A stretch of 49,400 bases of DNA from Avidehalobacter sp964569265 (GTDB lineage: Bacteria; Bacillota; Dehalobacteriia; UBA4068; UBA4997), in the NCBI GenBank assembly GCA_964569265.1, contig CAZMTO010000011.1, positions 1 to 49,400 of the forward strand, given 5' to 3'. This document shows, piece after piece, positions 32,671 through 39,071 of the stretch. The first letter of the stretch is position 1; each line of letters starts with the position of its first letter. A program made the translations under genes and the position numbers. The notes under the pieces are model-generated. The model ran no database searches, was not told the origin of the DNA, and saw only the letters and a list, made by a program, of their open reading frames with translations.

Positions 32671-34512
32671 TTACTTGTTGTCGTCGTCAACTACTTTGTA
32701 GTCGGCATCCACCACATTATCATCTGCGTCGGCAGCACCGGTGGTCTGGCCTGCGCCGCCTGCTGCCTGCTGGTCTGCCGCAGCCTGCTGATACAGCTTT
32801 TCGCTTATCTTATAAAATGCCTTAGAAAGCTCCTCGCTCTTGGCCTTAATGTTGTCGGTATCGTCACCCTTTAAAGCCTCCGACAAAGCTTCCTTAGCCT
32901 TGTTAACCTCGGCCTTTTCTTCTTCGGTAACCTTATCGCCCAGCTCGTTAAGGGCCTTATCCGTCTGATACAGCATAGCATCGGCCTGGTTGCGAACCTC
33001 TACTGCCTGCTTACGCTTTTCGTCCTCGGCCTTATACTGCTCGGCGTCCTTAACCATACGGTCTATCTCGTCATCACTAAAGCCGTTATTGCCGCTGATA
33101 GTGATTTCCTGCTGCTTGCCGGTGCCAAGGTCTTTGGCGCTAACGTGTACAATGCCGTTGGCATCAATATCAAAGCGAACCTCAATCTGCGGGATACCAC
33201 GCGGAGCCGGTGCAATACCGCCCAAAGTAAAGCGCCCCAGAGATTTATTGTCGGCAGCCATCTGACGTTCGCCCTGCAATACGTGTACCTCTACCGAAGG
33301 CTGGTTATCGGCCGCAGTAGAAAATACCTGTGCTTTGCCGGTGGGTATGGTGGTGTTACGGTCAATAATTTTGGTGAACACGCCGCCCAAAGTTTCAATA
33401 CCCAAAGAAAGCGGCGTAACGTCAGCCAAAACAACATCTTTAACTTCTTTATTTAAAATACCGCCCTGAATAGCAGCACCCAAAGCTACACATTCATCGG
33501 GGTTAATGCCCTTGTGGGGATCTTTGCCGATAAGCTTTTTAATTTCTTCCTGAACAGCAGGGATACGGGTAGAACCACCAACCAGCAATACACGGTCAAT
33601 ATCGCCTGCAGAAAGGCCGGCGTCGGAAAGTGCCTGACGGGTGGGTGCCATAGTAGCTTCTACCAGTTCGGCGGTCAGCTCATCAAACTTGGCACGGGTA
33701 AGGGTAATATCCATATGCTTGGGGCCGTTCTGGTCAGCAGTAATAAACGGCAGGTTAATGTTGCTGGTCAACACGCCGGAAAGCTCAATCTTGGCTTTTT
33801 CGGCAGCTTCACGCAGACGCTGCATAGCCATCTTGTCACCGGCAAGATCAATGCCCTCGGTCTTTTTAAACTCAACCAGCAGATAATCCATAATCTTTTT
33901 ATCAAAATCGTCGCCGCCCAAGTGGTTGTTGCCAGAGGTTGCCAATACCTGGAAGATACCGTCGCCGATCTCCAGCAGGGATACATCAAAGGTGCCGCCG
34001 CCCAAGTCAAATACCAATACCTTTTGCTCGTCCTCTTTATCAAGGCCGTAAGCCAAAGCAGCAGCAGTAGGCTCGTTGATGATACGCATTACATCCAAAC
34101 CGGCAATTTTACCGGCATCCTTGGTGGCCTGGCGCTGAGCATCGGAGAAGTAAGCCGGCACGGTAATAACCGCCTGCGAAACACTCTCACCCAGATAAGC
34201 TTCGGCATCCTCTTTAAGCTTACGCAAAATAAATGCCGAAATTTCCTGCGGGGTGTAGGTTTTGTCATCAATTTTTACATCATACTTTTTGCCCATTTGG
34301 CGCTTAATAGAGATAACCGTGTGGTCGGGGTTGGTGATAGCCTGACGTTTGGCCACCTGACCGATCAAACGCTCGCCGGTGTTAGAAAAACCAACTACCG
34401 ACGGAGTAGTACGCGCACCTTCGGGGTTGGGGATAACAACGGCCTCGCCGCCCTCCATAACCGCTACACAGCTATTTGTTGTACCTAAGTCAATACCAAT
34501 AATTTTACCCAT
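32671..34512 (-). CDS. dnaK: Chaperone DnaK (Hsp70)
   Basis: ATP-driven cytosolic chaperone. N-terminal IIGIDLGTTNSCVAVMEGGE, AVITVPAYFSDAQRQATKDAG, IINEPTAAALAYGLD, VFDLGGGTFDVSLLEI and VLLVGGSTRIPAVQE mark the ATPase domain; the substrate domain begins about residue 365 (DVTPLSLGIETLGGVFTKII), and the acidic tail ends DADDNVVDADYKVVDDDNK. Length is 613. AGGAGG precedes the ATG. Upstream, the gap to grpE is filled by repeat R3, so dnaK lies after an insertion within the heat-shock operon. Confidence 0.98.
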   Translation of the reverse strand: MGKIIGIDLGTTNSCVAVMEGGEAVVIPNPEGARTTPSVVGFSNTGERLIGQVAKRQAITNPDHTVISIKRQMGKKYDVKIDDKTYTPQEISAFILRKLKEDAEAYLGESVSQAVITVPAYFSDAQRQATKDAGKIAGLDVMRIINEPTAAALAYGLDKEDEQKVLVFDLGGGTFDVSLLEIGDGIFQVLATSGNNHLGGDDFDKKIMDYLLVEFKKTEGIDLAGDKMAMQRLREAAEKAKIELSGVLTSNINLPFITADQNGPKHMDITLTRAKFDELTAELVEATMAPTRQALSDAGLSAGDIDRVLLVGGSTRIPAVQEEIKKLIGKDPHKGINPDECVALGAAIQGGILNKEVKDVVLADVTPLSLGIETLGGVFTKIIDRNTTIPTGKAQVFSTAADNQPSVEVHVLQGERQMAADNKSLGRFTLGGIAPAPRGIPQIEVRFDIDANGIVHVSAKDLGTGKQQEITISGNNGFSDDEIDRMVKDAEQYKAEDEKRKQAVEVRNQADAMLYQTDKALNELGDKVTEEEKAEVNKAKEALSEALKGDDTDNIKAKSEELSKAFYKISEKLYQQAAADQQAAGGAGQTTGAADADDNVVDADYKVVDDDNK

Positions 34513-34584
34513 AATAAATTCCTCCTAAAAAATTGTTTTATATCTGTAAATTTTTATAAATTTTTATTTAGCTGATTATTTTTT

Positions 34585-34847
34585 TGCGCCCGCCGCCCTA
34601 TATGCCTTGGCAGGCAGCCTTGATTGAAATTATAAGACACAGCAGATGGTGTGCTATTGCCGATTAACCACCCAACGTCAAGGAATTGCAAGAGTGGTAC
34701 AGCAGATGATGTGCTATTGAACCTGCACTGTGCAAGCCCAAGAGTGCGTCAGGTGCAAGGAATAAGTTGATTTTGACGAGCAAGCTGCACTGATAGTGCG
34801 CGTGGCGAGCAAAATTAACTTATGACACAGCAGATGATGTGCTATTG
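34585..34847 (+). repeat. Modular intergenic repeat, copy R3 (grpE to dnaK gap)
   Basis: This copy fills most of the 329-base gap and has three boxes: CAGCAGATGGTGTGCTATTG (34640-34659), CAGCAGATGATGTGCTATTG (34700-34719) and the same again (34828-34847). It keeps only the right arm of the 15-bp inverted repeat seen in R2 and R4. Before the last box ATAAGTTGATTTTG and CAAAATTAACTTAT form a 14-bp stem with one mismatch around GCACT-GAT-AGTGC. The last box contains the grpE stop (CTA, 34842-34844). Confidence 0.85.
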
Positions 34848-35426
34848 AGCTTGCACACCGACTTGTACCATAGCCACACGTAACACCTTCCCCCCAATAC
34901 GGTACCCCGCTTGGAATTCGGCCATTACTTTGCCCACCTGAGCTTCGTCCTCAACCTCTACGCGGCCAACAGCTTCGTGCCAGTTCGGGTCAAAAGCTTC
35001 GCCCACAGTGGGTATTTTTTCTACCCCCTTGGCTATCAACAGCTCACCCAACTGGCGCGCTATCATCTCTACACCCTGCAAATGGCTCTCATCTGCACCG
35101 GTTTGGCGCAGAGCCTGCAATGCACGGCCAAAATTGTCAATAACCGGCAACAGCTCACTGCAAAAATCGGCGGTGATATTTTTTGTCCACTCCTCTTTTT
35201 CAGCGCGCGTTCTGCGGCGAAAATTGTCAAAATCAGCCTGCAAACGCAACATCTGATCATCCACCGCTTTGTTCTTCTGCTCCAGCTCGGCATATGCCGC
35301 CGCCAGCTTAGCCAGCGCTTCGTCCGCCGAAATCTCCGCTTCGGTTTCTGCGTTATCTGCCATTACCTCGGCATTAGTATCTTCGGCATTTACATTTTTA
35401 TCCTTTTCGTTATCCATCAGTACCAC
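34842..35426 (-). CDS. grpE: Nucleotide exchange factor GrpE
   Basis: Dimeric exchange factor for DnaK. An acidic N-terminus (VNAEDTNAEVMADNAETEAE) leads into the long coiled-coil helix, then the conserved LRLQADFDNFRRRTRAEKEEW, LLPVIDNFGRALQA and the beta domain FDPNWHEAVGRVE. Length is about 194. The GTG at 35426 has AGGAGA five bases upstream; the ATG three codons in is too far from it. The last codons, GTG CAA GCT CAA TAG, run into the terminal box of repeat R3, so the TAG stop and possibly the last residues are part of the repeat. Confidence 0.96.
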   Translation of the reverse strand: MVLMDNEKDKNVNAEDTNAEVMADNAETEAEISADEALAKLAAAYAELEQKNKAVDDQMLRLQADFDNFRRRTRAEKEEWTKNITADFCSELLPVIDNFGRALQALRQTGADESHLQGVEMIARQLGELLIAKGVEKIPTVGEAFDPNWHEAVGRVEVEDEAQVGKVMAEFQAGYRIGGKVLRVAMVQVGVQAQ

Positions 35427-35506
35427 ATTATCTCCTTTCTCGGTATAACACCCGGCCTAAACAGCCGGTTTGGTTTATTGCCGCCAATGCAACTATAACA
35501 CTTTGG

Positions 35507-36565
35507 TCAATCACCGTTTTTGGCCTTGCCGCCGCTTTTTTCACTAACAGCACGGCTCACCTGTTCTACCAGCGCAATAACCTTGGGGTAGGGCATACGC
35601 GTTGGCCCCAAAACACCAATGCTGCCCATACGTTCGCCGTTTACATAATACGGTGCTGTTACCATACTGCAAGCCGACATCCCCCGGCGGTTAAGCTCAT
35701 CACCGATATAAACCACTGTGCCCTTTTGCTGTTCGGTAGCCACCAGCAGCAGCTCCTTTACCACATCATCACTTTCCAAAACCGAAAACAGCTCGCGCAC
35801 CGTATCCACATCGTGAAACTCCGGCTGCTTAAGCAAATTAAGCGTGCCCTGTATCAACGGTTTATCCTGCGATTCATTCTGGCGGTAATCAAAAAACAGC
35901 TCCTGCAACAGCTTTATGGTCTGACGCAGCACATTTTGCTGCTCTATCAGGTGGCGCGCCATCTCCGACACTATCGAATCCGACACCTCGGATATCGACC
36001 GCCCCACCAGACGTTCCTGCAACAAAAGCTCCAGTTCGCCCAGCTTGCCGTCGGTTATGCCTGCTGCCACGTGCAGTACCTTGTTATGAATTTTGCCGTC
36101 ATCGGTTATCATTATCGCCAGCAGTTGTTCGTCATTTAAACGCACCAGCTTAAATTTTTCCAGCACACTGGCCGAAAGTCTCGGTTTTATCAGCATAGCC
36201 GTATAGTTGGTCATTTTACTCAGCAAACGGCAGCTTTGCTGAAAAAGCTGCTCCATTTCGGCTTCACAATTACGGTAAAAATCTGCCACCTGCTGCTGTT
36301 CCTGTTCGGTAAGCAGCTTTTCGTCCGGCTCCATCAGGTTATCTACATAGTAACGGTAGCCTTTATCCGACGGTACGCGGCCTGCCGAGGCGTGCGGCTG
36401 TTTAATAAAGCCCATCTCCTCCAAGTCCGACATTTCGTTGCGGATAGTGGCCGGAGAAACGCCCAAATCGTATTTTTTGGCAATCGTCCGCGACCCTACC
36501 GGTTCACCGACATCTACATAATCGCGAATCAGCGCGTGCAATATCTGCTTTTTACGCTCATCCAT
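35507..36565 (-). CDS. hrcA: Heat-inducible transcription repressor HrcA
   Basis: Repressor that binds CIRCE elements and is kept active by GroEL in characterised species. The N-terminal winged helix is visible (MDERKKQILHALIRDYVDVGEPVGSRTIAKKY, SPATIRNEMSDLEEMGFIKQPHASAGRVPSDKGYRYYVD), followed by the HrcA GAF-like domain ending IGVLGPTRMPYPKVIALVEQVSRAVSE. The ATG at 36565 has GGAGG eight bases upstream. Length is 352. It leads the operon, behind a promoter overlapped by CIRCE, so it is autoregulated. Confidence 0.97.
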   Translation of the reverse strand: MDERKKQILHALIRDYVDVGEPVGSRTIAKKYDLGVSPATIRNEMSDLEEMGFIKQPHASAGRVPSDKGYRYYVDNLMEPDEKLLTEQEQQQVADFYRNCEAEMEQLFQQSCRLLSKMTNYTAMLIKPRLSASVLEKFKLVRLNDEQLLAIMITDDGKIHNKVLHVAAGITDGKLGELELLLQERLVGRSISEVSDSIVSEMARHLIEQQNVLRQTIKLLQELFFDYRQNESQDKPLIQGTLNLLKQPEFHDVDTVRELFSVLESDDVVKELLLVATEQQKGTVVYIGDELNRRGMSACSMVTAPYYVNGERMGSIGVLGPTRMPYPKVIALVEQVSRAVSEKSGGKAKNGD

Positions 36566-36605
36566 CAAGGCATCCTCCTTTTAAAAATTTCAGGCGAAAG
36601 TGTTG

Positions 36606-36632
36606 TTAGCACTCTCGCCCCCTGAGTGCTAA
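36606..36632 (-). promoter_or_regulatory. CIRCE operator of the hrcA operon
   Basis: TTAGCACTC (36606-36614), a 9-base spacer and GAGTGCTAA (36624-36632) form a perfect consensus CIRCE inverted repeat directly downstream of the -10 element. A third, weaker half-site (GTAGCACTA, 36640-36648) lies over the -10 region. Confidence 0.97.
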
Positions 36633-36636
36633 CCAT

Positions 36637-36665
36637 ATGGTAGCACTATGTTTTGCTTTTGTCAA
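36637..36665 (-). promoter_or_regulatory. hrcA operon promoter
   Basis: On the minus strand a perfect TTGACA (36660-36665) is followed after 17 bases by TACCAT (36637-36642). Transcription would start within CIRCE. Confidence 0.8.
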
Positions 36666-36706
36666 TATTCACAACAAATTTTTTCCTACTTATTTGCTTT
36701 TTTATT

Positions 36707-37384
36707 TTAAAAATCGTTGGTTGCGTTGCCATCACCGCTCACCGGTATAACATCACCCAAATATGTAGGTTGCGGCTTAATATGCGCCGTGGCAAAATCC
36801 TTGAAACGTGCCAAAATCTCCCTGAATTCGCGGTAAAGACCGCCCTTATAGGTGTGTATATCCGCCGCCACACCATAAGCATCCAACCCCAGCGCCTGCG
36901 CCAAATACAGCGCCCTGTACTGATGATAGTTTTGCGTCACAATAATTATTTTTTTCGCCGCAAAAATATCACGCGCCCGGTAAACACTTTCATAGGTAGA
37001 AAAACCGGCGTGATCCATAAACACATCGCTGCCGGGCACCCCTACATTCATAGCATAAGCTTTCATCGCGTTAACTTCGTCATATTCCGTGCGCCCGTGG
37101 TCACCGCTCAACAGCAGCTTGGGGGCCGCACCGTTTTCATACAAACTAACAGCAGTAACCAGCCGGTCGGTCAGCAGCCCCTTGGGCCGGCCGTTTTCAT
37201 CCACACCACAACCCAGCACCAGAACACAGTCCACATCCTCAAGCTGTGCCGCCTGTTCCGCACTGATGATATTATCGCTGACACTCGCTTTCACATAGGC
37301 GTTTATGCCCAACACCGCTGTTACACCTGCCAACAGCAGACATAACAGTGCCGCCGCCAATTTTTTACGTCGCAAAATTTTCAT
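36707..37384 (-). CDS. SanA/YdcF-like DUF218 membrane-anchored protein
   Basis: Envelope protein of the DUF218 (SanA/ElyC/YdcF) family. After a short basic start (MKILRRKK) there is one membrane segment, then the DUF218 fold: DVDCVLVLGCGVDENGRPKGLLTDRLVTAV, KLLLSGDHGRTEYDEVNAMKAYA, DHAGFSTYESVYRARDIF and IIIVTQNYHQYRALYLAQALG. Family members have been linked to cell envelope integrity, but the reaction is not known. The ATG at 37384 has GGAG nine bases upstream. Length is 225. It is separated from hemW by repeat R4 and ends just before the hrcA promoter. Confidence 0.88.
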   Translation of the reverse strand: MKILRRKKLAAALLCLLLAGVTAVLGINAYVKASVSDNIISAEQAAQLEDVDCVLVLGCGVDENGRPKGLLTDRLVTAVSLYENGAAPKLLLSGDHGRTEYDEVNAMKAYAMNVGVPGSDVFMDHAGFSTYESVYRARDIFAAKKIIIVTQNYHQYRALYLAQALGLDAYGVAADIHTYKGGLYREFREILARFKDFATAHIKPQPTYLGDVIPVSGDGNATNDF

Positions 37385-37440
37385 AACCATACACTCCACA
37401 ATTTAAACAGCTAATACACTAACTTGCAAACACACCGTCT

Positions 37441-37899
37441 ACATCAAAGCTGAACAAACTTTCATCTATTACCACCCACCGCCCTATATACGCCGTGCGG
37501 CACGGCTTGTATAAGTTTTTCAATCAAGGCTGAACAAACTTTCATCTATTACCACCCACCGCCCTATATACCTTGGCAGGCAGCCTTGATTGAAATTATA
37601 AGACAAAGTAGATGTGCCGCTATTGCCGGTTACGCACCCAAAGTCGAGGAATTGCAAGAGTGGTACAGATACCTTTGTTAGTATGCCAGAAGGGCAAATG
37701 TGCGCCATATGCAAGGAGTGATTGTATTTTGTCGAGCAAGCTGCACTGATAGTGCGCGTCGCGAGCAAAATATAAGCACGACACAGCAGATGGTGTGCAG
37801 TTGTCCCTTCTGGAGACGAGTCGACAGAGGCGTACTTAATGTACGCCGACAAGCGAGAAATTATATGACACAGCAGTTGGGGTGCTATTGGACTTCCGG
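37441..37899 (+). repeat. Modular intergenic repeat, copy R4 (hemW to SanA-like gap)
   Basis: This is the most complete copy and fills the 516-base gap. An 80-bp-period direct repeat of about 48 bp starts near 37443 and again near 37523. The 15-bp inverted repeat lies at 37518-37532 and 37581-37595, again with 48 bases between arms as in R2. Boxes end at 37625 (variant), 37803 (variant, CAGTTG end) and 37890. Hairpins GCACT-GAT-AGTGC and GGCGTAC-TTAAT-GTACGCC precede the second and third boxes. The element's GGACTTCCGG tail stops one base before the hemW stop codon at 37901. Confidence 0.85.
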
Positions 37900-37900
37900 T

Positions 37901-39052
37901 CTATTTGATAAAGCTCAGCGCCACCATATCCGCCACCATCAACCCCCGCTCCGTCAGCCGCAAAGTGTGCGAATCCTCAATATATTCCAGCAACTGCGCC
38001 CTATAAAGCGGCGGCAGTTCGTTTTGATAAAAAATCAGTGGGTCTACGCCAAATTTGTCAATTATCGGGTAAATATCCAACCCGGCGGTTTGCCGCAAAC
38101 CTAAAAACATCGCCTCGGATAATCCCTGCCAGCGGCTTAAAACTTCTTCGTCTACCGACGGGCGGTGCAGGCTGGCCAGCGCCGCAATGTAGTCCTGCAA
38201 GCTGCCCACATTTTGCCAGCGCCTAAGCCCCAGACAAGATGCCGCACCCAGCCCCACACCAAGATAATCTTCTCGCTGCCAATACAAACGGTTATGCCGG
38301 CTGCGAAAATCTCTTTCGGCCTTTAGCGCAAAATTTGCTATTTCATACTGCTTAAAGCCGCGCTCCTTTAACAGTGCCCACGCCATTTGCAGCATATCTG
38401 CTTCCAAATCCTCATCAATGGGCATAAGCGCCCCGGCAGCGGCCTGCTGCCCCCAAAGGCTGTTATTATCCAGTTGCAGAGCATACAAAGATATATGCTG
38501 CGGCAAAAGCTCCAGCGCCGCCAGCAGGTTGTAGCGTGCCTGTTCCATCGTCTGCCCGGGCAGGGCATAAATAACATCCAGACTCACGTTGTCAAAGCCG
38601 GCACGGCGCGCCATTTCCACACAGGCCACGGTATCAGCCGCGCTGTGCAAACGCCCCATAGCCCGCAATTCTTCATCAATAAAGCTTTGCGCCCCTATGG
38701 ATAAGCGATTAAAGCCCGCCTGCCGCAAAGAACAAAAATAGTCATAATCCGCGGTGGCCGGGTTACATTCCACGGTAATTTCCGCATTGGGCCACAAAGC
38801 AAAGGTTTCCTTAATAAATGTCAGCAAATCGGCCGGCACCTGCGCCGGCAAAACAGTGGGCGTGCCGCCGCCAAAATACACCGACCGCAGCGGTTCGGCA
38901 TAATTACGGTACATTCGCAGCTCCTGCTTTACGGCTTCGGGGTAGGCCGCCGCCAGCGGCATAACATCGGCATATGTATGCGACAAAAAATCGCAGTAGT
39001 TGCAGCGCCGCAGGCAAAACGGCAAATGTACATAAAGCGATTGAAAAGCCAT
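37901..39052 (-). CDS. hemW: Radical SAM heme chaperone HemW
   Basis: Radical SAM protein formerly annotated as oxygen-independent coproporphyrinogen III oxidase-like; characterised HemW proteins deliver heme. The N-terminal LYVHLPFCLRRCNYCDF carries the CxxxCxxC cluster motif, followed by SVYFGGGTPTVLP, ITVECNPAT, GFNRLSIGAQSF, NVSLDVIYALPGQTMEQ and ISLYALQL. The HemW C-terminal domain ends LRLTERGLMVADMVALSFIK. Length is 383. GGAGG lies seven bases before the ATG. It follows the WG-repeat gene by 19 bp. Confidence 0.92.
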   Translation of the reverse strand: MAFQSLYVHLPFCLRRCNYCDFLSHTYADVMPLAAAYPEAVKQELRMYRNYAEPLRSVYFGGGTPTVLPAQVPADLLTFIKETFALWPNAEITVECNPATADYDYFCSLRQAGFNRLSIGAQSFIDEELRAMGRLHSAADTVACVEMARRAGFDNVSLDVIYALPGQTMEQARYNLLAALELLPQHISLYALQLDNNSLWGQQAAAGALMPIDEDLEADMLQMAWALLKERGFKQYEIANFALKAERDFRSRHNRLYWQREDYLGVGLGAASCLGLRRWQNVGSLQDYIAALASLHRPSVDEEVLSRWQGLSEAMFLGLRQTAGLDIYPIIDKFGVDPLIFYQNELPPLYRAQLLEYIEDSHTLRLTERGLMVADMVALSFIK

Positions 39053-39071
39053 AGCCTAACCTCCGCTCAAC

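Noticed and set aside
34585..34847. Repeat copies as a CRISPR array
   Set aside because: The box recurs only two or three times per locus at unequal distances, the sequences between boxes are shared among loci, and there are no cas genes.
37520..37852. 110-residue minus-strand open frame inside repeat R4
   Set aside because: It is made of repeat sequence, lacks a convincing ribosome-binding site and differs from the R2 version by many amino-acid-changing substitutions. Not annotated as a gene.
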